64,000 bases of DNA from Bordetella ansorpii (GTDB taxonomy: Bacteria; Pseudomonadota; Gammaproteobacteria; Burkholderiales; Burkholderiaceae_B), in assembly GCF_900078705.1 (NCBI RefSeq), contig NZ_FKIF01000002.1, positions 1-64,000 of the forward strand, given 5' to 3'. The translations under genes and the position numbers were made by a program. Under the pieces are notes generated by a model. That model searched no databases. It saw nothing but the letters and a program-made list of their open reading frames with translations, and was not told where the DNA came from. This document shows positions 32,340 to 39,799 of this stretch, piece after piece (the first letter of the stretch is position 1; the number at the start of each line of letters is the position of its first letter).

Positions 32340-32689
32340 GTCCGTCCATCCGAATTCCGTAGTTCATGGAGTTGCTGGATTCGAGGATGCCGATCACTGC
32401 CAGAGGCAGCAGCAAACAAGCCGCATGCGGTGGCGACCGCTTTCACGGGGTGCAATGACGGGAGGGGAAATGGCGCGTGGCCGAGGGTGTGTACGTCGGG
32501 AGCCGCGATTTCCGGGAGCGCGTGGAAGTCAGTGGACTTCCATGGAGTTATCCCCAGGGGATAATTCCACCAATGGCTACGGCACCGAACTTCTGTACAC
32601 CAGGTCTTGATTGCCTGCCGAGGGTTCGGCCTTCTCCGCACTGATTGCATGGAGGGCGGCGAAGAATGCTGGCCGCCCTCCATGCCGGG
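32340..32689. other. Spacer between ssb and topB with a palindrome
   Basis: A 350-bp stretch without a gene. Its main feature is the 27-bp palindrome at 32543-32569. The nearby half-sites AGTGGACTTCCATGGA and GGAAGTCAGTGGAC lie at about 32524-32546. Confidence 0.55.
32543..32569. promoter_or_regulatory. Palindromic operator-like site, copy 1 (topB upstream)
   Basis: TGGAG-TTATCCCC-A-GGGGATAA-TTCCA, a 27-bp dyad. The core TATCCCC-N-GGGGATA recurs at 34630-34646 and 34756-34786. It lies about 205 bases upstream of topB in its transcription direction. Confidence 0.75.
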
Positions 32690-33136
32690 TTACTTCCTGC
32701 GCTTGGTCTCTTTCGGCGCAGCCGAATCGTCGTTGGCCTGGGGCTTTGGCTCTGCTGCCTCCTGCTGCGGCTTCGGGCTGAGGGTCACAGACTCGATGCG
32801 GTACGGCAGGATGCCGACGCTACGGGCGTTGATCTGCCAGGTTTCGCGCGGCTGTTCCTCGTTGTCCGTCCAGGGTTCGCGCTCCATGCGGCCGATGACC
32901 AGCACGCGCATGCCCTTTTGATACAGGTCCTTCCAGTGCTCGGCATCGCGATGCCAAATCTCGACGGGAGCCCAGAAGCCGCCGCGGTCCTCGAAGTCAC
33001 CGCCCTTGGTGGGGACGGGGTTGTCGAAATAGACGTTCAGCCGCAGCAAGCGCCGCGGTTCATCGTTGCCGCTGGGAAATTCGCGGTACTCAGGGGGCGA
33101 ACCGATGTTGCCTTCGCCGGAAAAATGCGTGCTCAT
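32690..33136 (-). CDS. ssb: ICE single-stranded DNA-binding protein
   Basis: A 148-aa protein with an OB-fold-like N-terminal part: FSGEGNIGSPPEYREFPSG, LLRLNVYFDNPVPTKGG, GGFWAPVEIWHRDAEHWKDLYQKGMRVLVIGRMEREPW. A Gln/Pro/Lys-rich tail ends in KETKRRK, without the usual acidic DDDIPF tip. It differs from housekeeping SSB and resembles the ICE-borne variants next to topB. It should coat single-stranded ICE DNA. The ATG at 33136 has GGAGATT upstream. Confidence 0.88.
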   Translation of the reverse strand: MSTHFSGEGNIGSPPEYREFPSGNDEPRRLLRLNVYFDNPVPTKGGDFEDRGGFWAPVEIWHRDAEHWKDLYQKGMRVLVIGRMEREPWTDNEEQPRETWQINARSVGILPYRIESVTLSPKPQQEAAEPKPQANDDSAAPKETKRRK

Positions 33137-33204
33137 GTTGCAATCTCCATGGTGGTTGAAATACCCGCACCTGGTCGGCAGCGGGCGCAGGTTGCCCGGC
33201 GCGA

Positions 33205-33732
33205 TCACTGATCGCGCAGTGCGGGTGGGGTTGACTTGAGCCGGCGCAGGTAGGCGTCATCCGCCTCGGCGGCTTTGCTGGCGCATTCCTGCGCCTGCCT
33301 GCCCAGGGTGTGCAACAGGCTGATCTGCATGTTCAGCGTGATGCGTTGAAGCTCGATGGCATGCAGATCGGCCAGCAGGTTGACCGGCGTGGCGGTGCTC
33401 GCCATCAGTTCCTGCCACAGGGCCACGCCCATGACCGAGCGGTCGTGCCTGCGCCAGCGCAGAAAGGTTGTTCCTGCGCCAGTGGTCTGCTGGGCCAGTT
33501 CCACAGGCAGCAGGTGAAAGGGATGACCGAACGCCTGTTGCAGCACCTGTCGCTGCGCCAGGCCAATCAACGCGTCGCGCATGGCGAAGCACTGGCTGGC
33601 CCAGGCCTCCAAGTCCCCTTTACCTTTAAAAGGCTTTAAAAGGCCTTTTAGAGAGGCCGCGTGTTCCAGCCGCATGAAGGCTGTCTGTTGCAGATCCCGG
33701 AAGTATCGGGTTTCGTGATTCGGGCCGCTCAT
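33205..33732 (-). CDS. DUF3158 family ICE protein
   Basis: A 175-aa mainly helical protein (FRDLQQTAFMRLEHAASLKGLLKPFKGKGDLEAW ... ELMASTATPVNLLADLHAIELQRITLNMQISLLHTLGRQAQECA). I associate this pattern and its position between ssb and TIGR03761 with DUF3158. Function unknown. Its ATG overlaps the TIGR03761 stop (ATGA). An A/T-rich palindromic run (AAAAGGCTTTAAAAGGCCTTTT, about 33626-33647) inside the gene encodes LKGLLKPFKG. Confidence 0.82.
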   Translation of the reverse strand: MSGPNHETRYFRDLQQTAFMRLEHAASLKGLLKPFKGKGDLEAWASQCFAMRDALIGLAQRQVLQQAFGHPFHLLPVELAQQTTGAGTTFLRWRRHDRSVMGVALWQELMASTATPVNLLADLHAIELQRITLNMQISLLHTLGRQAQECASKAAEADDAYLRRLKSTPPALRDQ

Positions 33733-34508
33733 GCCGGCTCGTCCTCGCCGGTGTTGCCCTCGGCCGGATTGGCGGCAGGCGCTTCTTCGCCGGGGGACGG
33801 TGCTGCGGCAGGCTCATCACCGCGCTGCTGCAGGCCACGGCGCACGATGGGCGGCGCAAACTTCGAGCGGCGTGTGCCTTCCAGTACGTCCTGCGGCAGT
33901 TCGCCAAATTTCTCCAACGCCGCCCGCGCTGCGGCATTTTTCGCGGCGAAGTCGTCGCGGGTGCAGCCCGAATAGCGGTACTGCTGGGCCAGCGAGAACA
34001 GGCTGCGCAACGCATGCGCGCCTTCATTGAGCCAGCGTTCGAGCGTCGAGCGATCGATGAGCGCCGTGTGATGCGCGAGGATCAGCTTGCGGGCAATGTC
34101 GTCGTAGTCGGCCAGCAGATAGACGGCGGCAAAGCCGAGCTGCGCATTGACGAACAGGGGCAGCTTGACGGGCTGGACGTTGAGGTTCTCGCCCAGGCTG
34201 AGTGCCGCTGGCACGTTCGCCAGCGCCTGTTCCACCTGCTCGCGCAGCGATTGCAGCGTGGCCTTGGTCTGGTCGAGCTTGTCCTCGATGCGCAACATCC
34301 ACCCGTCCGAATACGGGTCGTCCTGCTCCGAGCCGCGCCGCATCTTGTTCATCTGGGCGATGTAGCCGTTCAAGCCGACGATGCCCGGTCGTCCTTCGGC
34401 AGCGGCGCGGCCGTGCCAGATGCGGGAAGCGTGGTGCGTGTGCAGCGTGAGCGACATCGCGCTGCGCAGCGCTCCGAGATTCAGTTGCAGAGGTTCATTG
34501 GTTGCCAT
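33729..34508 (-). CDS. TIGR03761-type integrating conjugative element protein
   Basis: A 259-aa protein (MATNEPLQLNLGALRSAMSLTLHTHHASRIWHGR). It has the conserved GRPGIVGLNGYIAQMNKMRRGSEQDDPYSDGWMLRIEDKL segment and LSLAQQYRYSGCTRDDF of the PFL_4669/TIGR03761 family, then an acidic Pro/Ala-rich tail. The family occurs only in PFGI-1-class ICEs and its function is unknown; the neighbours suggest a link to DNA replication. It starts the TIGR03761-DUF3158-ssb run. Two palindromic sites lie in the 319-bp gap upstream. Confidence 0.86.
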   Translation of the reverse strand: MATNEPLQLNLGALRSAMSLTLHTHHASRIWHGRAAAEGRPGIVGLNGYIAQMNKMRRGSEQDDPYSDGWMLRIEDKLDQTKATLQSLREQVEQALANVPAALSLGENLNVQPVKLPLFVNAQLGFAAVYLLADYDDIARKLILAHHTALIDRSTLERWLNEGAHALRSLFSLAQQYRYSGCTRDDFAAKNAAARAALEKFGELPQDVLEGTRRSKFAPPIVRRGLQQRGDEPAAAPSPGEEAPAANPAEGNTGEDEPA

Positions 34509-34629
34509 GGTGTCCGCTCGTTTTTGGAAAAGGAGCAGCCAGCTTCGGCAGGAAGCGGAAGGCAGTCAGTCAACAAACCGAAACCCGCCTGACCCCGGTT
34601 CAAGGTGTGGCGGGCTGATGTGGCGCGAG

Positions 34630-34646
34630 CTATCCCCTGGGGATAG
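34630..34646. promoter_or_regulatory. Palindromic operator-like site, copy 2
   Basis: CTATCCCC-T-GGGGATAG, a perfect 17-bp palindrome, followed on the plus strand by TTCCAT. The outer arm is kept on one side only. Confidence 0.74.
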
Positions 34647-34755
34647 TTCCATCGAGCGCCAAGGAACGCTGCAGGCGCTGGATCAGCGCGGACAAGGCTG
34701 ATTCCTCGACAGGCGATCAAGGCCTGGTGCGTAGTGCTTCGATGCCGTAGCCGTC

Positions 34756-34786
34756 AGTGGATTTATCCCCTGGGGATAGTTCCACT
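34756..34786. promoter_or_regulatory. Palindromic operator-like site, copy 3
   Basis: AGTGGA-TTTATCCCC-T-GGGGATAGT-TCCACT, a 31-bp dyad and the longest copy. It lies 42 bases from the stop of the replication protein gene and 248 bases upstream of the TIGR03761 start. Confidence 0.76.
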
Positions 34787-34827
34787 GGCATCCATGGGCG
34801 TCTGCTTTCACAGCCTTGCCGGCCGCT

Positions 34828-36090
34828 TCACTTGTTGGCGAGCAGATCGCGCAGCCGTTCGATGTGCTGCCTGGCGACTTCTGACGACACCGGCTTGCCC
34901 TGCGGTTGAGGTGGTGGTGTTCCGGGTCGCTGCTCGTTTGGCGTGACGGGTGCCGATGGCGCGTCCTTCTTGGCCCAGGCGTTGAACTCGCCATGGATCG
35001 CCCGCTGGATGATGCCGAACAGATAGCCCGCAGGATTGCGAATGCCGTGGCTTCCGCATCGTGTGGCCCATTCGTCCAGCACGGCCTGTCTCAGCGCGGC
35101 ATCGACCTGCTGCAATGCCACCCTGGCACCTGTCTGCTGCTCTTCCTTCAATTCCGTAAAGCGCTTGGGCCATTGCAGATCGCCCAGTGCGCGCGCATGC
35201 CCGCGCTCGTGCGCGGTAGTACGTACTTCATTAATACAACTACTACGTACTGTACGGGCCTGCTTCGGATTCCGAAGAGAGGCGTCTTGCGCGGGTTTCG
35301 TCCCTGCTTCGGATTCCGAAGTGGGGTCATCACGATTCCGAAGAAGGCTCGCAACCCCTTCTTCGGAATCGTGAGAGGCATCCTCTTGTGGATAACTTTC
35401 GCTGATCGCGATGTCCTGACTGGTGAGACGTTCGGCCAGGACCTGCAACCGTGAAGGCAGTGTGCGACCGGAGAGCAATGGATCGTCCGCGATCTCCTTG
35501 AGCGTATTCAGCCCGACGATCTGCACAGCCTTAGCCGAATGCCCCAGGGATTGGCTGACCAGCGCCAAGTAGTCGGCGTCGAGCTGCATGGCCTCGAACG
35601 GCGTCAGGGGTTCATCGTGCAGGACATAGAGGTTGCCGAGGATGCGGCCGGTCTTCGGGTCGCGTCGTCGCCGCACCAGGCTCAACCATCGGGTGAGGCG
35701 CAGCAGCGTCAGCGCCCGCGCCACCGTTTCATGCGATGCCTGCCCGGCGCAAGGCATCGAGCCCAGCCACGGTCGAAGTTGCTCATAGGTCGGGAATGCG
35801 GTCACGCCATCGTGGTTGAGCATCAGCCGGAAGACTTGCCAGGCGTTGCGTTCCAGCGGCGTCAGGCGGCGATCCAGGAACAGCCGCCGCGGCACGGTCT
35901 CATGCCGATTCCCGCTGAACAGGAAGGCATCGCCGGATGTGCTGGGCGTAGGCGATGGTGCTGCCGCAGTTGCAGGTGCGCCGGGGCTGGGTTGGGACTG
36001 GGACTTGGGCGCAAGGCCTTGCAGCGCAGTGTCGAACAGGTCTGCCACTGGGATGGGGCCACGGCGTGGTGCGGTGTCGTCCACGGCCAT
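34828..36090 (-). CDS. STY4528-type ICE replication protein
   Basis: A 420-aa protein. The N-terminal half (about 55-200) has a helix-turn-helix-like layout: RRLFLDRRLTPLERNAWQVFRLML, AFPTYEQLRPWLG, HETVARALTLLRLTRWLSLVRRRRDPKTGRILGNLYVLHDEP. The middle (about 240-290) is low-complexity and variable. The C-terminus (about 300-420) is helical and conserved (GIRNPAGYLFGIIQRAIHGEFNAWA). This matches STY4528-type pathogenicity-island replication proteins. The DNA for the variable middle contains a cluster of inverted repeats and a DnaA box, arranged like an origin inside an initiator gene. It is in one operon with DUF2857 (3-base gap) and parB. Confidence 0.85.
   Translation of the reverse strand: MAVDDTAPRRGPIPVADLFDTALQGLAPKSQSQPSPGAPATAAAPSPTPSTSGDAFLFSGNRHETVPRRLFLDRRLTPLERNAWQVFRLMLNHDGVTAFPTYEQLRPWLGSMPCAGQASHETVARALTLLRLTRWLSLVRRRRDPKTGRILGNLYVLHDEPLTPFEAMQLDADYLALVSQSLGHSAKAVQIVGLNTLKEIADDPLLSGRTLPSRLQVLAERLTSQDIAISESYPQEDASHDSEEGVASLLRNRDDPTSESEAGTKPAQDASLRNPKQARTVRSSCINEVRTTAHERGHARALGDLQWPKRFTELKEEQQTGARVALQQVDAALRQAVLDEWATRCGSHGIRNPAGYLFGIIQRAIHGEFNAWAKKDAPSAPVTPNEQRPGTPPPQPQGKPVSSEVARQHIERLRDLLANK
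35213..35395. promoter_or_regulatory. Candidate replication origin inside the replication protein gene
   Basis: From left to right: an AT-rich stretch with AGTACGTACT and TACTACGTACTGTA (35216-35254); CTTCGGATTCCGAAG at 35263-35277 and again at 35307-35321 (perfect 15-bp palindromes 44 bases apart); an 18-bp inverted repeat, TCACGATTCCGAAGAAGG at 35330-35347 with its complement at 35357-35374; and a perfect DnaA box TGTGGATAA at 35387-35395. The unit TTCCGAAG/CTTCGGAA occurs six times in 112 bases. The lambdoid phage ori, with iterons inside gene O and an AT-rich part next to them, is the closest known arrangement. Function as an origin is inference. Confidence 0.65.
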
Positions 36091-36093
36091 GGC

Positions 36094-36654
36094 TCAGCCC
36101 AATCCCTGATCGACCCAGCCCTTGATTGAGGCCCAGACCACCGACAGGGGCAGTGACATGCCTTCGGCCAAGTCCATCGCGGCATCGAGGATGGAGGTTT
36201 CGTCTTCGAGATCGACGTTCCTGCTGCCGGTCACGGCCTTCCATTGCCGCCACAGTTCCGTGTCCTGCTTCTCATCCAGCACGGGGTGGCGGCCCTTGCG
36301 CTTGGGCAGGCCGAGGATTTCGCGGCGCAGCGCCACTTCCTGGTGGGTGAGTCCGTAGAAGCGGCAGACCATCTCCGTGCTGCCCCCCAGGCGTAGCATG
36401 CGATCAACGGTCGCGATTTCCTTCTCCACATCCTGCGCCTGCTTGAGCAGTCGCCGCAGCACTTCGCGGTTGACCGTCACCGAGCACCAGGACACGTTGG
36501 CGTTGGCCAGCACGCTGATCAGCGCAGGATGCTTGAGGGCGTCCAGTTCTTCCTCGCCAAACCCCATCAGCTTGCAGCGGCGCAGTTGCCCATTGCGCAG
36601 GTCGTAGAGGGCCTGGGCAATGACGGCCTGGTTGAGTGGGTGGGGTGCGGACAT
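36094..36654 (-). CDS. DUF2857 family ICE protein
   Basis: A 186-aa protein, highly helical (MSAPHPLNQAVIAQALYDLRNGQLRRCKLMGFGEEELDALKHPALISVLANANVSWCSVTVNREVL). A probable DNA-binding segment lies in MVCRFYGLTHQEVALRREILGLPKRKGRHPVL. Size, sequence pattern and place between parB and the STY4528-type gene fit DUF2857, an ICE family of unknown role (perhaps related to FlhC-type regulators by fold). It begins 15 bases after parB ends. Confidence 0.82.
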   Translation of the reverse strand: MSAPHPLNQAVIAQALYDLRNGQLRRCKLMGFGEEELDALKHPALISVLANANVSWCSVTVNREVLRRLLKQAQDVEKEIATVDRMLRLGGSTEMVCRFYGLTHQEVALRREILGLPKRKGRHPVLDEKQDTELWRQWKAVTGSRNVDLEDETSILDAAMDLAEGMSLPLSVVWASIKGWVDQGLG

Positions 36655-36669
36655 GCTAGCTTCCCTCGC

Positions 36670-38325
36670 TCACGTTCCAGAAGCCGCGCCGGCTTCCAGA
36701 TCGAGCAAGCGGCGGGCCAGCCGCAGTAGCCGGAACAGCTTGACCAGTGCGGTGTCGCTCAATCGCCTGGCCGCATCGCCTTGACCGTGCAGCAGCGCCG
36801 GTAGGCTGCTGAGGACTTGTTCGTTACCCCGGCCGATGTCGGCGGACTGCTGACCGGCCAGGCACGCCAACAGCGTGAGGACGGCACGGCCCAGCGGCGC
36901 CGGGGCCTGGGTGCGGGCCCGGCAGGCAAAACCGATGCCGTCTGGACGGTCATCGATGCACTCGTCCAGTCCAGCCTCGCCCGCGATCTCGCGGGCGAAC
37001 TGCGCGATGTGGGCGCGCAAACGCTCGGGCGTGTCCAGTCCGGGCTCGATGTACCAGACATCGGAGATCGGATAGAGCCCGCCGGCCTGCACGGGGATGG
37101 ACTGCAAGACGTTCTCCGAGAAGTCCGGTGGCAGCGCGTCGCCCAACTGGTCGGCGACCATGCGCTGGATGGACTGGAGCCGTTCGGTCGTCGGCGCCGG
37201 CGAGACGATGTGCTCGGCAAGCAGATCGCCATCCGCTGCGGGTTTGGCCGTGCCCGCCTGGCTGGCATTTGCCTCGCTCTCGTGCGTCGAAGTGGTGGCC
37301 GCTGGCCGATCTGCAGGCGGTGCGGCAAGTGCGGGACCTGCGATGGGCGGCTCGGTCGTGGCAGGTGGGCGCGCGATGGCACGCGGCTCCGGCAGTACGG
37401 GTGGCGTCGAGAGCGGTGTCGGATCGCTGGCCAACGCGCGCTGCCGACTCTCGGATTCGGTCATGTCCAGAGCAAGCACGTCGTAATCGACGCCGAGCAG
37501 CTCGGCCATCTGACCGATCAACTCGTCCTGTACGCGCTGAGGGGCGAACTCGTCGCCCTGCGTGTCGAACTGCGAGAGTACTTCTTGGAAGAACTCGTCG
37601 AAGTCCTGCACTAGCGAGCGGCCTTTGGCGTAGCGCTCCCACGCGAACATGCAAGCTTTGCGCATGACCGACAGGCGTTCGACCTGGTGGCGGCCGAGGC
37701 CGCCATAGAGCACGGTCGGGATCGCGGGCAGGAGGTAGCGTACCGCGTCGCTCATGCGGCTGATGTGTGACTGCTGGACCGGGAAGCCATCGGCAGCGAG
37801 GCGGCGGGCCAACTCGGTTTGGCTCACGGCGGCGCTGCTTTCTTGCTCGTAGAACTCGCGCGCCTTCTCCACGCCCAAGGCCCGTTCAATGAACGTCAGG
37901 CCCCCGCGCAGTTCGTTCTCGGCCAGGTGGCCGGTCAGCATGACCACTTCACCACGGCTGGGCCAGGGCCGGAACAGGCACGATATGCGGAAGAACTGTT
38001 CGTCCTTCGTCTCCGACCACAGTTCGCGCAGGATCGCCAGCCGCGTGTTGCCGCCGTTGCGGATGATGTAGTGGTCCTCGCCTGGGCGCCGCGTGATGGC
38101 CGGTGCCGCGTCCAGGCCGCGCTCGCGGATGGACGCCTTGATTTCCTGGTAGACCGAGTTGCGCTTCTTCCTGGGGTCGTGGTCGTAGGGGCGCAACTGG
38201 TCCAGGGTCACGACCATCGGCGTGTCGGCGATGGGATCGCTTAGGGCCGAGGCGGACGGGCCGCTGCGCTCGAACCCCGCCGCAAGCAGTTTGCCGGCCA
38301 TCTGCTGGGAGGTGATCTCAGCCAT
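36670..38325 (-). CDS. parB: ParB family partition protein (PFGI-1 class)
   Basis: A 551-aa protein. The ParB N-terminal domain spans about 35-140: TLDQLRPYDHDPRKKRN, the nuclease-fold box IIRNGGNTRLAIL, and HLAENELRGGLTFIERALG. A helix-turn-helix follows at about 155-190 (SQTELARRLAADGFPVQQSHISRM). A long Pro/Ala/Thr linker (about 290-370) leads to an ICE-specific C-terminal domain. ParB binds centromere-like sites and works with ParA; in ICEclc relatives it affects stability and transfer. The ATG at 38325 overlaps the HicA-like gene by 8 bases. No parS repeats are obvious nearby. Confidence 0.9.
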   Translation of the reverse strand: MAEITSQQMAGKLLAAGFERSGPSASALSDPIADTPMVVTLDQLRPYDHDPRKKRNSVYQEIKASIRERGLDAAPAITRRPGEDHYIIRNGGNTRLAILRELWSETKDEQFFRISCLFRPWPSRGEVVMLTGHLAENELRGGLTFIERALGVEKAREFYEQESSAAVSQTELARRLAADGFPVQQSHISRMSDAVRYLLPAIPTVLYGGLGRHQVERLSVMRKACMFAWERYAKGRSLVQDFDEFFQEVLSQFDTQGDEFAPQRVQDELIGQMAELLGVDYDVLALDMTESESRQRALASDPTPLSTPPVLPEPRAIARPPATTEPPIAGPALAAPPADRPAATTSTHESEANASQAGTAKPAADGDLLAEHIVSPAPTTERLQSIQRMVADQLGDALPPDFSENVLQSIPVQAGGLYPISDVWYIEPGLDTPERLRAHIAQFAREIAGEAGLDECIDDRPDGIGFACRARTQAPAPLGRAVLTLLACLAGQQSADIGRGNEQVLSSLPALLHGQGDAARRLSDTALVKLFRLLRLARRLLDLEAGAASGT

Positions 38326-38566
38326 GGTCGTTTTCCTGCACCTGGAACTGCGCTTCGCGCTCGGCACGGCGGATCTGCGCGCGGGCGTTGAGCGCCGCTC
38401 GGTGATCGCTGGCGGTCGAGCTGGTGTAAATCGCGGCGCAACCGGTCTTGGTGAACTTGAGGTGGCCACCAGGCGTGCGCTTGACGTGCCAGCCCTCACC
38501 GACAGCGAACTCGATCAGGGCGCGCAGTCGCTTGTGGCCCCGGGCCAGATCATGTGCGTTCGCCAT
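38318..38566 (-). CDS. HicA-like small protein between parA and parB
   Basis: An 82-aa protein (MANAHDLARGHKRLRALIEFAVGEGWHVKRTPGGHLKFTKTG). The HVKRTPGGHLKF segment, with a His two residues before Lys-Phe, resembles the double-stranded-RNA-binding-like core of HicA toxins (G-x-x-x-R-x-x-G-S-H). The rest (AAIYTSSTASDHRAALNARAQIRRAERE) fits as well. No HicB-like antitoxin is adjacent, so it is probably a partition-locus accessory domestic to these ICEs rather than a free toxin. It overlaps parA by 17 bases and parB by 8, so it is tightly coupled. Confidence 0.68.
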   Translation of the reverse strand: MANAHDLARGHKRLRALIEFAVGEGWHVKRTPGGHLKFTKTGCAAIYTSSTASDHRAALNARAQIRRAEREAQFQVQENDHG

Positions 38567-39425
38567 GAGGCCTCCTGGTATCAAGAGGGTGTGGCGGACG
38601 GCCGGACACCGTGGCAAATCGGTTCTGCCACTGCGGGAGCAATTCGGCAGCCAGACCGCGCATGGTGTCGAGCGCGGCGGGGGCGACTCTCCCTGGTGGC
38701 TGGCGGTACTCGACCCGATGCACAGGCAGACCGCGCGTCGCGGCGCGCGGATAGGCTTCGATGGCCGGCACGTCGGTCGCCAACACGCGGATGCCGGCGT
38801 GGTCCTGGAACAGATCGCGCAGGGCTTGCTGGATCAGCCGTGCGTTCGCCGATACGGGATGAACGCGGTTGATGAGCAGGTGCAGTGGTGGCGGCTCGAT
38901 GCCCACGTGCCGGTAAGGTGCGATGTCCTCCAGCAACTGCATGGTGCCGCGCCGCAGCTCACGGGCCGCGAGGATCTCCGGGGTCACGGGCGACAGCGCG
39001 AGGTCGGAGGCAAGCACGGCCATCTCCAGTAGCACCGAGCGCGCGCCCTGAGTGTCGATCAGCACCAGGTCGTAGAGGGGGGCCAGCACTGGCAGCAGGT
39101 GCCGCAGTCGCAGGCGACCATCGGGCGCGTGCAGCAGCAAGGTGTTCAACTCGCCCCGGTGGTCGTTGGACAGCACCAGATCTAGGCCGGCGATGATCGT
39201 GCGGGACACAAGTAGGACGAGGTCGCGCTCGTTGAAGGCCAGCAACTCATAGATGCCGCCGGGAGCGCGGTGTGCCAGCTCATAGTAGGAGGACAAGGTG
39301 GGCTGCACGTCGAGGTCGAGCAGCAGCACGCGCAGACCCGCGTCAGCGGCAAGTCCGCCGAGGTTGGCGGCGGTGGTCGTTTTGCCGACACCGCCCTTGG
39401 TCGAGATAATGGATACAACCTGCAT
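38550..39425 (-). CDS. parA: ParA family partition ATPase
   Basis: A 291-aa deviant-Walker ATPase: KGGVGKTTTAANLGGL at residues 10-25 (signature Lys10 and Lys15), the switch I-like LLLDLDVQPTLSSYY, and LVLIDTQGA as Walker B (about 118-126). It powers DNA segregation together with ParB and in ICEs helps keep the excised circle. It is the second gene of the cluster after the AlpA-type regulator, with a 43-base gap. The basic C-terminus (LDTRRPHGERT) may bind DNA nonspecifically. Confidence 0.93.
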   Translation of the reverse strand: MQVVSIISTKGGVGKTTTAANLGGLAADAGLRVLLLDLDVQPTLSSYYELAHRAPGGIYELLAFNERDLVLLVSRTIIAGLDLVLSNDHRGELNTLLLHAPDGRLRLRHLLPVLAPLYDLVLIDTQGARSVLLEMAVLASDLALSPVTPEILAARELRRGTMQLLEDIAPYRHVGIEPPPLHLLINRVHPVSANARLIQQALRDLFQDHAGIRVLATDVPAIEAYPRAATRGLPVHRVEYRQPPGRVAPAALDTMRGLAAELLPQWQNRFATVSGRPPHPLDTRRPHGERT

Positions 39426-39468
39426 GGCGCTCTCCGTCAGGGGATAGGGAATTCCGAGGGAGAGCGAG

Positions 39469-39681
39469 TCACGTGCGGTTGTTGAGGCGTTCGGCGATCC
39501 ACTGGTCGATCTCGATCGAGTCCCAACCCACCGCGCGCACGCCTAGACGCAGCGCCTGGGGAAATTGGCGTTTCTTCATCAGGTTGTAGATGTGGGCGCG
39601 TTTGAAGCCAGACTTGGCTTCGACTTCATCCAGCCGCAGGATGCGGCGCTCGTTCGGTTGCAGTACAGGTGTTTGCGACAT
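39469..39681 (-). CDS. alpA: AlpA-type excisionase/regulator
   Basis: A 70-aa protein with a MerR-like winged helix: ILRLDEVEAKSGFKRAHIYNLMKKRQFPQALRLGVRAVGWDSIEIDQWIAERL. AlpA-like proteins regulate integrase genes or act as excisionases. The ATG at 39681 has AGGAG 8 bases upstream. The GTG at 39690 would also be possible but is less well placed. It heads the partition operon and may control it or excision. Confidence 0.85.
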   Translation of the reverse strand: MSQTPVLQPNERRILRLDEVEAKSGFKRAHIYNLMKKRQFPQALRLGVRAVGWDSIEIDQWIAERLNNRT

Positions 39682-39724
39682 GGCGGTCACTCCTGAACGC
39701 TCAGTGGCGTTTGTTGGCGTGACC

Positions 39725-39768
39725 TCTATTCAATAGACATGGCTGCGGAAAGACATTGCAAATGCAAT
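39725..39768. promoter_or_regulatory. Two short dyads upstream of alpA
   Basis: CTATT-C-AATAG (39725-39735) and ATTGCA-AA-TGCAAT (39755-39768) lie 44-87 bases upstream of the alpA start. They are candidate binding sites for AlpA or for an ICE master regulator; no direct evidence. Confidence 0.45.
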
Positions 39769-39799
39769 ATCCGCGACTGCACATACAAGCTGGCAAACC

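Larger units (their letters stand above)
34509..34827. other. Spacer with two palindromic sites upstream of TIGR03761
   Basis: 319 bp without a gene. It contains palindrome copies 2 and 3, 109 bp apart, and is the natural place for a promoter reading into the TIGR03761-ssb operon. Confidence 0.6.

Noticed and set aside
33626-33647. A/T-rich palindromic run in the DUF3158 gene as a regulatory site or slippage site
   Set aside because: It is in frame and encodes an ordinary Lys/Leu-rich helix; no disrupted frame or second copy supports a function.
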